A stretch of DNA of 64,000 nt from Niallia circulans (GCF_007273535.1 NZ_RIBP01000004.1:1464001-1528000), one strand, 5' to 3'; counted from the first letter of the stretch, positions 17,601 to 27,096 are shown. Notes: generated from the letters alone by a model not told the origin. A program made the numbers and translations.

Positions 17601-19799
17601 GAAATTCAATACTATGACAACACAGGCAGCAGCGGTCTTGAATTTTATTTGCAAAATGCAGATAAAGAAGTAGAGAAGAACAGCTGGTTTGGTCAATTTT
17701 ATCCGAACAGCACATTGTCAGGTAATTATGTCAACATTGTTGGCGGAGCGACATCTGGCAATAAGCTTGATACAATTCGCTACAATTGGGGCACATCACA
17801 ATCCATTTCCGGTCTGCCTGCAGATAATTTCTCTGCACGCTTTAGGAAAGTGATAACAGGCGGCAAGGATTACTTTGCACAGGCTTTTGCTGATGATGGC
17901 ATCCGAATGAGCCTTGATGGCAGTAAGTTCATTGATAAGTGGACAAACTCCTCTGGCGATATTTACCGTGCAACATTGCCGTCGGTGGCAGGCGGTGATC
18001 ATACAGTTACGGCTGAATACTATGAAAATACCGGCAAGGCAGCAGTGTTTGCAGATGTAGTGCCGTTTGGAAATTGGATGGCCTATTATTATGATAATAC
18101 AGAAACATCTGGTGCACCTGTAAATGCGAAGATCATGGAGCCAAACAGCAACAACGGTTTTACAGAGGACTTCGGCTATGATGCGCCGATGGCTAATGTG
18201 CCTGCCAATAACTATTCAACGCGTTATGTTACGGCAAAGCGGTTGACTGCCGGCGATTATTACATCAACACGATTGCAGATGACGGTGTGCAGGTGCTTA
18301 TTGACGGCAAGGTAGTCATCGACAGATATACTGCAGGCAACAGCAAAAATGATGCAGTCAAGTATTCTGTTAAAAATGGAGCAGAAGGAGATATTCATTG
18401 GATTGAAGTGAGATACCTTGAAAAAACGGGTAAATCGAATATCGACTTCTCGATAACACCATTTAAGGAAAGCAGCCTGGTTAATAAAGATACGTGGACG
18501 ATTCAATATTATCCAAATGTCATCAATCCAAGCAACCCTGTAGCATCTACAGGACTTGTGGAAATTGACCAAGAAGCTGATGTTAACTTCAACTGGGGCT
18601 CAGGGTCTCCGGCAAGCTCTATTCCAAATGACAACTTCTCAGCAGTCATGAGCAAACAAGTCTATTTCTCTAAGAGTACGAATTATGACTTCTCTGTCAA
18701 TGCAGATGATGGTGTTAATTTGCTTGTAGATGGAAAAACGGTCATTGATTCATGGGTAGCGAAGAAGGGCTTAAGAGAAGAAAAGGCGAAGTATATGGAT
18801 AAGGGTTATCATACTGTTACAATCCAATACTTTGAAAGTACAGGAAATGCGAGCATCAGCCTGGATATTAAAGAATCAGTTAAGCAGGAAGTTATTAAAA
18901 CATACAGCGACTTCAACCTAACACTTGACAGAATGACGACGATACAGGGCAATTCGGCTCCGAAAACAGATAAGCGCTATGACATCTATTTGCGCGAGGA
19001 TGCTTTTTATACGAAGAGCAATGGCAGGTTAGCTGTTGAAGGCGGCTGGAATATCCGAACAGGACCTGGAACAGATTATGGTTCACATGATCTCCGCTTC
19101 TTAGCAGGAGACAGTGACTTTACGGTCTTAAGCACAGTGAAGGGAACGGACGGCAAGAACTGGATGAAGCTTGGTGGATGGGTACCGCCATCTTTAGTAG
19201 ATTTAAAGTACTACATCAATCCTGCCAACTTCCAAAATACGTTGAAAGCACAGCTTCAATTCGTTAAGCTTTCTGAACCAGGAACAATCAACGTGAACGA
19301 AGTAAACCAAAAGGTTCTTACCGGAAAAGGTATTCTATCTGGAAAAGCGAGCAGCTATCAAAAGGCTGCAGAGCAATATGGAGTTAATGCTGTTTACTTA
19401 ATGGCGCATTCCTTCTTGGAAACAGGAAACGGAACAAGCCAGCTGGCTAAGGGCGTCACATATAATGGTAAAACAGTTTATAATATGTATGGAATTGGCG
19501 CGACAGACAATAATGCCCTTTCAGGCGGATCTGCCTTCGCTTACAGTGCAGGCTGGTTCACACCGGAAGCAGCGATTATTGGCGGTGCTGAATTCGTGAG
19601 AAAAGACTATATCGACAGAGGACAGGATACTATATATGAAATGAGATGGAACCCAGTGGGCGCAGCTGCAAACGGGTATGCCACACATCAATATGCAACA
19701 GATATTGGGTGGGCTTCCAAGCAAACATCGAGCATGTATAATATTTATAATATTCTAGAGTCATATAGTATCACCCTTGACATACCAAGATATAAATAA
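14685..19799 (+). CDS. Secreted multi-PA14 protein with C-terminal glucosaminidase (about 1,700 aa)
   Basis: Very large exported cell-surface protein. A signal peptide (KKLLPITILTAAIGISGF, cut after SHDAEA) is followed by ten PA14-like modules beginning at about residues 36, 178, 308, 451, 581, 725, 855, 999, 1129 and 1269, each opening with W-x-x-x-YYNNT-like sequence and carrying ADDG(I/M)RVY-DGK. They alternate between two types, giving five tandem pairs with a period of about 273 residues. Then come an SH3-like segment (about 1440-1505, NIRTGPGTDYGSHDLRFL) and a LytD/GH73-type N-acetylglucosaminidase domain (about 1555-1704, with YLMAHSFLETGNGTSQLA holding the probable catalytic Glu). PA14 modules usually bind carbohydrate, so they probably anchor a wall-cleaving enzyme. 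The GTG given as the start lies inside the AGGAGGTG ribosome binding site; the better-spaced initiator would be ATC at 14694. No LPXTG anchor is present. Confidence 0.9.
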   Translation: MPRIKKLLPITILTAAIGISGFFLPASHDAEAATAAKWSVSYYNNTGMSGTPVLKEEISQNELGLKVDNGKNSPATGVNSDNFSAVYQSDQVMPAGKYILRTRADDGIRVYVDGKKIIDDWTASSYWKSEKSKVITVSDLTNQSNKQLHRIKVEYYDKTGGSGLEVYLHPYEDETEDSSWLGLYYSNKSYSGTPALVEGGATAGTKLTQLLKDWGRESPADGLPADNFTATYLKKLAGGKDYFVQSYADDQIEVKIGNQTVIKQNYNSSGAINTGVAVNVGSGEQTMKVNYLEATGRARFAAEAVEFGDWIGWYYDNTSLSGTPKRQNVIQGDGKSLKVENGSGSPISGIGKDNFSVRYSTAQRIKAGKYILRTRADDGMRVYIDGKLAVDGWKSSSYWKSEQVKMIDIKDKSTSGSSKDVHEITIEYYEKTGGSGLEFYLNSIQEEAATNKWLGLYYKNTSLSGLAAVIEGGATAGTKQSQLFHNWDKNKPYPNVNEDNFTASYYKLLDGSKDYFIQTFADDRIRAKANGKTIINRWTNSSGIVDSGIITDLAAGNNLLQVDYMEAGGRARVAGDAVPLGNWIAWYYNNTSLSGFPAAQNTISSDGKSLKVENGYGSPVSAVGGDYFSARYATAQRIKAGDYIVRTRADDGMRVYIDGKLAVDSWESSSYWKSEQTRVISVKDHTTGNADQKDIHTIRIEYYEQTKGSGLEFYLQPASAELEKDSWLELYYNNTNQSGTPVKAVGGATAGTKVKELLHNWGTGKPYAEVNADNFSAKFMKLIAGGKDYVLETYADDGVKATVDDKSIINRWSNSSGKSDFGTITGLSAGDHRLTVDYYENTNNAGIAATVAPFGNWIASYYNNTSLTGMPKSVKTVSGNGTSLKVENGNGSPTAGINADNFSVSYKTAQRINSGSYILRTRADDGIRVYLDGNLVVDKWSPTSYWKSESTDIIQVKDRTTGIAADKNVHTIEIQYYDNTGSSGLEFYLQNADKEVEKNSWFGQFYPNSTLSGNYVNIVGGATSGNKLDTIRYNWGTSQSISGLPADNFSARFRKVITGGKDYFAQAFADDGIRMSLDGSKFIDKWTNSSGDIYRATLPSVAGGDHTVTAEYYENTGKAAVFADVVPFGNWMAYYYDNTETSGAPVNAKIMEPNSNNGFTEDFGYDAPMANVPANNYSTRYVTAKRLTAGDYYINTIADDGVQVLIDGKVVIDRYTAGNSKNDAVKYSVKNGAEGDIHWIEVRYLEKTGKSNIDFSITPFKESSLVNKDTWTIQYYPNVINPSNPVASTGLVEIDQEADVNFNWGSGSPASSIPNDNFSAVMSKQVYFSKSTNYDFSVNADDGVNLLVDGKTVIDSWVAKKGLREEKAKYMDKGYHTVTIQYFESTGNASISLDIKESVKQEVIKTYSDFNLTLDRMTTIQGNSAPKTDKRYDIYLREDAFYTKSNGRLAVEGGWNIRTGPGTDYGSHDLRFLAGDSDFTVLSTVKGTDGKNWMKLGGWVPPSLVDLKYYINPANFQNTLKAQLQFVKLSEPGTINVNEVNQKVLTGKGILSGKASSYQKAAEQYGVNAVYLMAHSFLETGNGTSQLAKGVTYNGKTVYNMYGIGATDNNALSGGSAFAYSAGWFTPEAAIIGGAEFVRKDYIDRGQDTIYEMRWNPVGAAANGYATHQYATDIGWASKQTSSMYNIYNILESYSITLDIPRYK

Positions 19800-19800
19800 G

Positions 19801-19832
19801 AAAAAGCCGCCAAATTTTTGGCGGTTTTTTTG
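19801..19832 (+). terminator. Rho-independent terminator of the glucosaminidase gene
   Basis: The stem AAGCCGCCAAA pairs with TTTGGCGGTTT and runs straight into seven T residues. It begins just after the stop codon. Confidence 0.9.
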
Positions 19833-19948
19833 TGGTCAGATTTTCCAGACGGAAAGGGAAAGGGGAGTAAACACACTGCCAGCAAGGTATTACCTTCTCA
19901 GGATATTTGTACTTTGTCGAAATATAAGACTTTATGCAAAAATTCAGT

Positions 19949-19977
19949 TTGCAAAAGTCGAATCTTCGGATTATAAT
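19949..19977 (+). promoter_or_regulatory. Sigma-A promoter of the xpt-pbuX operon
   Basis: TTGCAA (19949-19954), a 17-bp spacer and TATAAT (19972-19977) form a good sigma-A promoter about 20 bases before the riboswitch aptamer. The 117 bases upstream, back to the terminator at 19832, show nothing recognisable. Confidence 0.7.
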
Positions 19978-19997
19978 TCCTATATAACAATTATATT

Positions 19998-20070
19998 CAT
20001 CTCGTATAATAGCAGGGATATGGCCTGCGAGTTTCTACCAGATAACCGGAAATTATCTGACTACGAGTAA
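19998..20070 (+). promoter_or_regulatory. Purine (guanine-class) riboswitch aptamer
   Basis: The RNA has the purine-aptamer core: P1 arms CTCGTA and TACGAG, ATAATAG in J1/2, GGATATGG, GTTTCTACC and the loop-loop partners in AGATAACCGGAAATTATCT. The ligand-specifying base in GACTAC is C, which fits guanine, hypoxanthine or xanthine rather than adenine. It is followed by a terminator at 20129-20183, and then by xpt, exactly as in B. subtilis. Guanine binding should cause early termination. Confidence 0.93.
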
Positions 20071-20121
20071 GCCTTATTAATATTAGGATACTATTTTCTT
20101 TTGTGGGAATAGTGTCGTTAA

Positions 20122-20807
<686 letters not shown>

Positions 20808-20808
<1 letters not shown>

Positions 20809-22103
20809 TGAATAATTTAAAGACATGGTCAATTGGGTTTCAACACGTTCTGGCAATGTATGCCGGAGCAGTGCTAGTTCCCTTGATTGTAGGGGGAGCG
20901 CTGAACTTAACATTCGAACAATTGACGTACTTAGTTTCAATCGACCTGTTAACATGCGGAATCGCAACACTGCTGCAAGTTTGGAAAAATAAGTTCTTTG
21001 GGATTGGTCTTCCTGTTATGCTTGGCTGTACGTTTACAGCAGTAGGACCGATGATTGCAATCGGAGTAAACCATGGTGTGACAGCCATTTATGGAGCGAT
21101 TATCGTTTCAGGTCTTATCATTGTTATTATCTCTTCCTTTTTCAGTAAGCTCGTTAAATATTTCCCGCCTGTTGTAACAGGATCTGTCGTAACAATCATT
21201 GGTTTAACTTTAATTCCTGTAGCAATTAAGGATATGGCTGGCGGCGAAGGCAGTGCAGATTTCGGAGATCCGAAAAACTTGCTATTGTCTTTCGGTGTAT
21301 TGGTATTTATCCTGTTGTTAAATAAGTATGCAAAAGGCTTTATTAAAACTATCTCTATCTTAATCGGTCTAATTGTCGGCACAATTGTTGCAGCATTCAT
21401 GGGCTTGGTTGATTTCGGAAAAGTAGCAGATGCTTCTTGGGTTCATGGCTTGAAGCCATTCTATTTCGGAGTGCCAACATTTAATTTCTCTGCAATCCTA
21501 ACAATGACACTTGTAGCGATTGTAAGTCTTATTGAATCAACTGGCGTGTATTTAGCGCTTAGCGATATCACGAAAACAAAGGTATCAGAAAAGGATCTTG
21601 CAAGAGGATACCGTTCAGAAGGAATTGCCAGTGTTCTTGGTGGGGTGTTGAACTCTTTCCCTTACACGGCCTATTCTCAAAACGTTGGTCTTGTTCAGCT
21701 GACAGGTGTTAAAACGAAAAGCGCGATTTTCTCTGCTGGAATTATCCTTGTCATCTTAGGCTTCCTGCCTAAAGTAGCAGCAGTGACAACACTAATTCCA
21801 ACAGCAGTTCTTGGCGGAGCATCATTAGCAATGTTCGGCATGGTGTGTGCATATGGAATCAAAATGCTTGGACAAGTTGATTTCAATCAACAAGGAAACC
21901 TCCTTGTTGTCGCATGCTCAGTCGGCTTAGGACTTGGTGTCACAGTAGTGCCTGATATCTTTAAAGAAATGCCTGAAACAATCCGCATTTTAACAGAAAG
22001 CGGTATTGTCGCAGGAAGTCTTACAGCTATTATCCTTAATATTTTGTTTAACCTTCTGCCAAACAGAAAACCAGCAGTTAAAGCAGAACAAAAGGCAGCT
22101 TAA
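20808..22103 (+). CDS. pbuX: Xanthine permease
   Basis: Proton-coupled uptake protein of 431 residues in the NCS2 (nucleobase-ascorbate) family, with about 14 hydrophobic helices. The NAT signature is SQNVGLVQLTGVKT, and LPVMLGCTFTAVGPMI lies near helix 3, as in purine-specific members. It imports xanthine for the enzyme encoded just upstream; the TAATG overlap shows coupling. A terminator follows. The order xpt-pbuX after a guanine riboswitch is the B. subtilis arrangement. Confidence 0.95.
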
Positions 22104-22107
22104 TAAG

Positions 22108-22142
22108 AACCTCTCCAGTATCTAACTGGAGAGGTTTTTTTT
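22108..22142 (+). terminator. Rho-independent terminator of xpt-pbuX
   Basis: AACCTCTCCAGT pairs with ACTGGAGAGGTT across TATCTA-like loop bases, followed by eight T residues. Confidence 0.92.
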
Positions 22143-22168
22143 GCAGATGGAGAAGGGGGTGAAACTAG

Positions 22169-22216
22169 TTTCTTCCTTATAATATAGAAAGTGATTTCAA
22201 GGCTAATAGGAAGAAA
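22169..22216. repeat. Inverted repeat in the leader region of the nucleoside permease gene
   Basis: TTTCTTCCT (22169-22177) and AGGAAGAAA (22208-22216) are perfect 9-bp inverted arms around 30 bases. No T run follows, so it is not a simple terminator. The whole 22143-22526 stretch holds no convincing gene; the only long minus-strand frame looks like a shadow. Besides this repeat it holds the hairpin at 22449. Confidence 0.4.
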
Positions 22217-22448
22217 AATTTGATTCGTTGATCTGCTACTAATAAACCTTGTATTCTGCCCTTTTATAGAGATGTGAGTATGGTTGTTTTTGGTATTATA
22301 AACAAATGTTGAATAGAAATAACTATATAAATCTTGTGAATTTACTATACTTTTTAGAAGAATAGAACTTTTGTTTATTTGTGAAAAAGCAGTGACATTC
22401 CCCTTCCTTTCCAGTATCATAAATCCTTGTGTACTATGTACGAAAACC

Positions 22449-22468
22449 GCCATTTAATGGCTTTTTTT
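22449..22468 (+). terminator. Hairpin with T run upstream of nupC (possible attenuator)
   Basis: GCCATT pairs with AATGGC over a tight TA loop, followed by TTTTTTT. It stands 59 bases before the nupC start and 300 bases after the previous operon's terminator, so it may be a leader attenuator rather than an end-of-operon terminator. No known riboswitch core was recognised upstream of it. Confidence 0.5.
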
Positions 22469-22526
22469 GTAAGCTGCTATGCTTGCAATCCAACATTGTG
22501 ATTAAACATCCAGGAGGGAAAGGGAA

Positions 22527-23708
22527 ATGTCTATTTTAATTGGAATAGTAGGGCTGCTTTTGACATTAGGCTTGGCATATCTTTTGTCTAATGACAAAAA
22601 AGGCATTAACTATAAAGCGATCCTTATCATGATCGTATTGCAATTAGTAATAACTGTAGTGATGTTCAAGACAACATTTGGCTTGAAGATTATTGAAGCT
22701 ACTTCGAACGGTGTATCAAAGGTATTAAGCTATGGGTATGAAGGAGTTAGCTTCGTTACAGGCGGTCTTGTTGCTGACGGAGTTAGTGTATTCTTCATCA
22801 ATGTATTGATGCTGATCATCTTTACATCAACATTACTATCTGTGCTGACACATATTAAAGTTTTGCCCCTTGCTATCAAGTATATTGGTGGTGCGTTGGC
22901 AAAGCTGACAGGTCTTTCAAAGGTTGTTACATTCAACAGCATTAACTCTATTTTCTTCGGACAATCAGAATCTATTTTGGCGATTAAGGCACATTTAGAT
23001 AAAATGAATGACAATAAGCTGTTTGTTGTATCTACGTCTGCAATGGCATCTGTGTCTGCCTCTATAATGGGATCATATATGAACATGATTCCTGCAAAAT
23101 ATGTACTTGTTGCGATGCTGCTGAACGCATTGTCTGCGCTTATTATCTCAACATTGTTGTGTCCAATTAAAAAAGAAGAAGATGAGAACATTGATATTAA
23201 AGAAGTTGCCACAACTGATTCTATCTTTGGAGCAATCTCTGCTGGAGCGCTTGATGGTGGACGAGTTGCTTTAATCGTTGCAGCTATGCTTGTTGCATAT
23301 GTTGGCTTACTTGCACTAATTAATGCTTTCTTTGCAGCAGTGTTTGGCATCGGCTTCACAGGGATTCTAGGCTATATCTTTGCACCAATTGCATGGATCA
23401 TGGGAGTTCCAGGCAAGGAAATTCTGGATGCTGGTTCTGTTATGGGAACAAAGCTTGCAGCGAATGAGTTTGTCGCAATGCTGCAGTTCAAGGAAATGAT
23501 TCCTCATTTGTCAGAGAAGACAGTCGGTATTGTATCAACATTCCTTGTATCTTTCGCTAATTTCTCTTCTATCGGGATTATCTCTGGTTCTATCCAAGCG
23601 ATCAACGGCGAAAAAGCAGGAGTTGTTTCTAAATTCGGCTTGAAAATGCTGCTAGCAGCAACGCTGGCATCTGTTCTTACAGCTACAATTGTTGGTTTGT
23701 TTATATAA
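22527..23708 (+). CDS. nupC: Concentrative nucleoside transporter (NupC/NupG type)
   Basis: CNT-family nucleoside uptake protein of 393 residues, the same length as B. subtilis NupC. It contains EGVSFVTGGL, NSIFFGQSES (substrate site region), STSAMASVSASIMGSYMNM, and the C-terminal TKLAANEFVAM and FLVSFANFSSIGIISG motifs conserved in the family. Sequence features look nearer NupC (pyrimidine nucleosides) than NupG, but specificity is uncertain. The start is ATG 22527 behind AGGAGGG. It is adjacent to purine salvage genes, and has its own terminator. Confidence 0.9.
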   Translation: MSILIGIVGLLLTLGLAYLLSNDKKGINYKAILIMIVLQLVITVVMFKTTFGLKIIEATSNGVSKVLSYGYEGVSFVTGGLVADGVSVFFINVLMLIIFTSTLLSVLTHIKVLPLAIKYIGGALAKLTGLSKVVTFNSINSIFFGQSESILAIKAHLDKMNDNKLFVVSTSAMASVSASIMGSYMNMIPAKYVLVAMLLNALSALIISTLLCPIKKEEDENIDIKEVATTDSIFGAISAGALDGGRVALIVAAMLVAYVGLLALINAFFAAVFGIGFTGILGYIFAPIAWIMGVPGKEILDAGSVMGTKLAANEFVAMLQFKEMIPHLSEKTVGIVSTFLVSFANFSSIGIISGSIQAINGEKAGVVSKFGLKMLLAATLASVLTATIVGLFI

Positions 23709-23712
23709 GAAG

Positions 23713-23742
23713 AAAAGGCTGGTAGCAAAACCAGCCTTTTTA
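23713..23742 (+). terminator. Rho-independent terminator of nupC
   Basis: AAAGGCTGGT and ACCAGCCTTT form the stem around AGCAAA-type loop bases, followed by TTATTTTG. Confidence 0.88.
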
Positions 23743-23854
23743 TTTTGTCAAAAAACTCTCTTAATTATTGATTTTTCTGAAAAATAGATTACGATAAAAG
23801 AAGCGAGATTATTTCGTATTTAGAAATATTGTAAACTTCTTGGGGGTGGAACTA

Positions 23855-24912
23855 TTGATAGAATTATTGAAAGAGTTAACAGAGCTACATGGACCATGCG
23901 GATTTGAAGATGATGTTGCGGCATTTATAGCAAACCGGCTGCGCAGTCATGTTGATTCAATTAAAGTGGACGGTGCAGGCAATTTAATAGTTACGAAAAA
24001 GGGCAGCAAGCCTGGCCCCAAAATCGTCATCGCTGCACATATGGATGAAGTTGGCTTTATCGTCAAAAAAATTGAGGATAATGGGCTGATTCGTTTTGAA
24101 AAACTAGGCGGGCATGATGACAGAATATTGCTGTCACAGCGTGTGCAAATTAAAACAAAACAAGGGATGCGAACAGGTGTCATTGGCACGATTTCTGCTC
24201 ATATGGTTAAATTCGATGATGCACAAAAGGTTCGTACCCATAAACAGCAATACATGATGCTGGTGCTGCAAGCAAAAAAGAGGCAGAGGACCTTGGTATA
24301 GAAGTAGGAGATTCTATTGTCTGGCATCCGCGCTTCGACAGGCTGACAGAAACCCGCATCAGCAGCAAGGCCTTTGACGACAGAGCAGGGTGTGCTTGTT
24401 TAATTAAGGTGCTAGAAGAACTGAATGCAGATGACTTTGCAGGGGAAATCGTCGGTGCCTTCACTGTTCAGGAGGAAGTCGGTTTAAGGGGAGCAAGAGT
24501 CATCAGCCATCAGACAGATGCAGATGTTGCGCTTGCGCTTGATACAACAGCTGTTAGTGACACTCCTGAGGAGATTATGGACAAGACACTTGCCTTAGGT
24601 GCAGGCACTGGTATAAAGATTATGGACTTCAGTTTAATCTCCAATAGGAAGGTAAGAGACCAGCTTCAACTTCTTGCAAAGGAACAGAACATCCCTTATC
24701 AGCTTGAAGTGTTTCCTGGAATTGGCACAGATGCAGGCGAATTGAGCCTCGCAGGTAAAGGGATTCCCACAGGGGTGCTCTCCATACCATCGAGATATGC
24801 TCATTCCCCAAATGAAGTGATAGACATAAATGATTTCCAAGCAACAAAGGATCTGTTGAAGGTGTTTATTCTGCACATGAAGAAGGCAGATGAGTATAAG
24901 TTTCAAATTTAA
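23855..24912 (+). pseudogene. M42-family glutamyl aminopeptidase, frameshifted
   Basis: An M42 metallo-aminopeptidase (YsdC/FrvX type) split by a single-base loss. The first frame runs from TTG 23855 (behind GGGGGTGG) through GPCGFEDDVA and the metal-binding AAHMDEVGF to about 24255. There the sequence reads TACATGATGCT where the family needs TACATGGATGCT; adding one G restores YMDAGAASKKEAEDLG and the frame continues to 24912 without a stop. The second part has SSKAFDDRAG, TVQEEVGLRG with the catalytic Glu pair, and AHSPNEVIDI. Restored length is about 352 residues, normal for the family, and all metal ligands are kept. It is therefore either a very recent inactivation or a sequencing error. 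If left unrepaired, only about 148 residues of the enzyme would be made. Confidence 0.85.
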
Positions 24913-24924
24913 TAGTTTTTCAGG

Positions 24925-24956
24925 ATGGGATGGCTTAGGCTGTCCCATTTTTATTT
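24925..24956. terminator. Terminator between the aminopeptidase and sigma-factor genes
   Basis: ATGGGATGGC pairs with GCTGTCCCAT (one mismatch) around TTAG, followed by TTTTATTTT. It ends inside the last codons of the convergent sigma-factor gene. Confidence 0.75.
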
Positions 24957-25442
24957 TGCAGCAAGCAGAAGCCTTTTCAGTTTTAGTATTGCTCCTTTTT
25001 TCCATCCCTTAACAGCAGATTTACTAACATGCTCTTTTGCAGCAATCTCACTTATAGTTAATTGCTGTATAAATGTATAAATAACCCATTTCGCTTCCTT
25101 TTTTGTGAGCGATTTGCACAATGTTTGTATATATTGCTCCTCGTCTGTGAAAGTAAAAGCACTAGCAACTGTTTCCCAAAAAGCCTCCTCAGGATAAACG
25201 ATTCGCTGTTCTTCCTTCGAACGGCGCTTCAGTTCATCGAGAAGCCGTCCTTTCATGTGCATATATAAGTAAGAGCTGAACCTTCCCTTTTCTTCTTTGT
25301 AATTTTGGTGTGCTTCCCAAATACTGATTAGCCCTATCTGTATAAATTCCTCTTTATGCTTATAAATCGCTAGCTTCTTAAGCATATGATGAATCATTGG
25401 TGTATACTGTTCTGCTAATATTCGATACTCACTGTCTATCAT
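24951..25442 (-). CDS. Small sigma-70 family RNA polymerase sigma factor
   Basis: A 163-residue sigma factor. Region 2 is visible at about 8-75, with YTPMIHHMLKKL, FIQIGLISIWEAHQNYKEEKG and RFSSYLYMHMKGRLLDELKRR. Region 4 with its helix-turn-helix lies at about 115-160 (LTKKEAKWVIYTF, LTISEIAAKEHVSKSAVKGWK). It resembles the small SigH/ComX-like and YvrI-like factors rather than a typical ECF, since no anti-sigma gene is beside it. The target genes cannot be told. The start is ATG 25442; the ribosome binding site AAGGAAG lies just upstream. It is monocistronic. Confidence 0.82.
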   Translation of the reverse strand: MIDSEYRILAEQYTPMIHHMLKKLAIYKHKEEFIQIGLISIWEAHQNYKEEKGRFSSYLYMHMKGRLLDELKRRSKEEQRIVYPEEAFWETVASAFTFTDEEQYIQTLCKSLTKKEAKWVIYTFIQQLTISEIAAKEHVSKSAVKGWKKGAILKLKRLLLAAK

Positions 25443-25753
25443 GGGAACTTCCTTTTCTTGAAAAAGCGCCTTTTCCTTGTTTTTTCCTAGGTGCCTTAAC
25501 CATATAAGAAAGCTAAGGAAGGAGCGAACAGGGAAAATCTATGTTTCTCTTCTTCTTAAAAGGGGATATATGGTTATTAATTTGAAAATCGCCGTTTTCC
25601 CTTAAATAAACATACGTATTCATACAACCTTTACATAAGTGCCAACTTAGCTTAACATGCCGCTGTTAAACTATCTGGGAATGAATTGTATATAAAAATT
25701 CCCTTCTTACTTTAGGGAGTTTATCCAATAAAAAAGCAAGGGAGTTTAAGTGA
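25443..25753. other. Intergenic region before the UDP-glucose dehydrogenase gene
   Basis: About 310 bases between two divergent genes. No open frame, RNA gene or long repeat was recognised. It is AT-rich and must hold both promoters, but I could not pick a convincing -35/-10 pair for either gene. The dehydrogenase ribosome binding site AAGGGAG is at its right end. Confidence 0.4.
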
Positions 25754-27079
25754 ATGGAGATTACAGTAGCAGGTACAGGTTATGTAGGGTTAGTGACAGG
25801 CGTTTGTTTAGCAGAGGCAGGTCATGTGGTGACGTGTGTGGATCCCATTCAGGAAAAGATTGACCTTTTGAATCAAGGAATATCTCCTATATATGAGCCT
25901 CAGCTAGATGACATGATTTCCAAAAACAGAAATTCAAGCAACCTGTTTTTTACGACAGACTATAAATATGCATACGCGAACGCAAGCGTCATTATCATTG
26001 GTGTTGGTACACCTGAAAATGAGGACGGTTCTGCTAATCTTACATATCTTTACACAGTTGCAAGACAGATTGCAGAAACAGCGATAAGAGATTGCTTGGT
26101 TGTCATCAAGTCTACTGTCCCTATTGGTACAAATGACAAGATAGAAGCATTTATGAGGGAACATGTAAAACAGGGGATTAACGTGGAGGTTGCCGCAAAC
26201 CCAGAATTTTTGGCACAAGGCACTGCTGTCAGAGATACATTAAATGCTTCTAGAATTGTTATCGGTACTGAATCAAAAGCAGCAGAGCAGCTTTTGACCG
26301 AAATCTATCAGCCGTTTCAGCAGCCAATTTTAACGATGGGCCGCAGAAGTGCGGAAATGGTCAAATATGCGTCAAATGACTTCCTTGCACTCAAAATTTC
26401 TTTTGTTAATGACATTGCGAATTTATGTGAAACAGTCGGTGCGAATATCGATGATGTGACGAAGGGGATGAGCATGGACAGCAGAATCGGCGACAAATTC
26501 CTTCAGGCCGGTATTGGCTATGGCGGTTCCTGTTTTCCGAAGGATACGAAGGCGCTGCACTGGCTGTCAGAGGAAGAGGGCTATGTTCTGCGTACTGTTA
26601 AAGCGGCAATAGAGGTTAATGAAAAGCAGAAATTCAAACTCATCAAGAAGGCAAGGAAAGACTTTTCAAGCTTTGCAGGCTTAAAGGTTGCTGTGTTGGG
26701 CGTTACCTTTAAGCCTGGTACAGATGATTTGAGGGAGGCTCCTTCTATTCCGAATGTGCGCCTGCTATTAAATGAGGGGGCAAAGATTCATGTTTATGAT
26801 CCTGTTGGAGAAAAGAACTTTCAAAAAATTTACCCGACAGAAGTCGAGTTTACCGCAAGCATTGAAGATGCTTTAAAGGATGCAGATCTTTGCTTTGTAT
26901 TTACAGAATGGCCTGAGATTAAGAACATGTCAGTAACTAAGTTTGCAGAAAATATGAAAACTCCGTACGTATATGACGGCAGAAACTGCTACTCGCTTCA
27001 TGCAATGGAGAAGGCCGGAATTCATTACAAATCAATCGGCCGTCCTGCTGTGAACGAGAAGGTGCTGCAAAATAGTTAG
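25754..27079 (+). CDS. ugd: UDP-glucose 6-dehydrogenase
   Basis: NAD-dependent enzyme of 441 residues that oxidises UDP-glucose to UDP-glucuronate. The Rossmann motif is VAGTGYVGLVTGVCLAEAGH at the N terminus; the catalytic Cys is near residue 260 in GIGYGGSCFPKDTKAL; GVTFKPGTDDLREAPSI marks the C-terminal UDP-binding domain. B. subtilis has several such enzymes (TuaD, YtcA, Ugd). UDP-glucose would come from the GalU copies at 55 and 63 kb. The gene is alone, so the acceptor polymer (teichuronic acid or another acidic polysaccharide) is not shown here. Confidence 0.94.
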   Translation: MEITVAGTGYVGLVTGVCLAEAGHVVTCVDPIQEKIDLLNQGISPIYEPQLDDMISKNRNSSNLFFTTDYKYAYANASVIIIGVGTPENEDGSANLTYLYTVARQIAETAIRDCLVVIKSTVPIGTNDKIEAFMREHVKQGINVEVAANPEFLAQGTAVRDTLNASRIVIGTESKAAEQLLTEIYQPFQQPILTMGRRSAEMVKYASNDFLALKISFVNDIANLCETVGANIDDVTKGMSMDSRIGDKFLQAGIGYGGSCFPKDTKALHWLSEEEGYVLRTVKAAIEVNEKQKFKLIKKARKDFSSFAGLKVAVLGVTFKPGTDDLREAPSIPNVRLLLNEGAKIHVYDPVGEKNFQKIYPTEVEFTASIEDALKDADLCFVFTEWPEIKNMSVTKFAENMKTPYVYDGRNCYSLHAMEKAGIHYKSIGRPAVNEKVLQNS

Positions 27080-27096
27080 TTCGTTTAAGTATAAAG

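Noticed and set aside
22100..22453. Minus-strand frame of 117 codons before nupC
   Set aside because: It runs back through the pbuX terminator, has odd composition (Ser, Asn and Lys rich) and resembles no family.
22730..23359. Minus-strand frame of 209 codons
   Set aside because: It is the complement shadow of nupC, a gene with clear family motifs on the plus strand.
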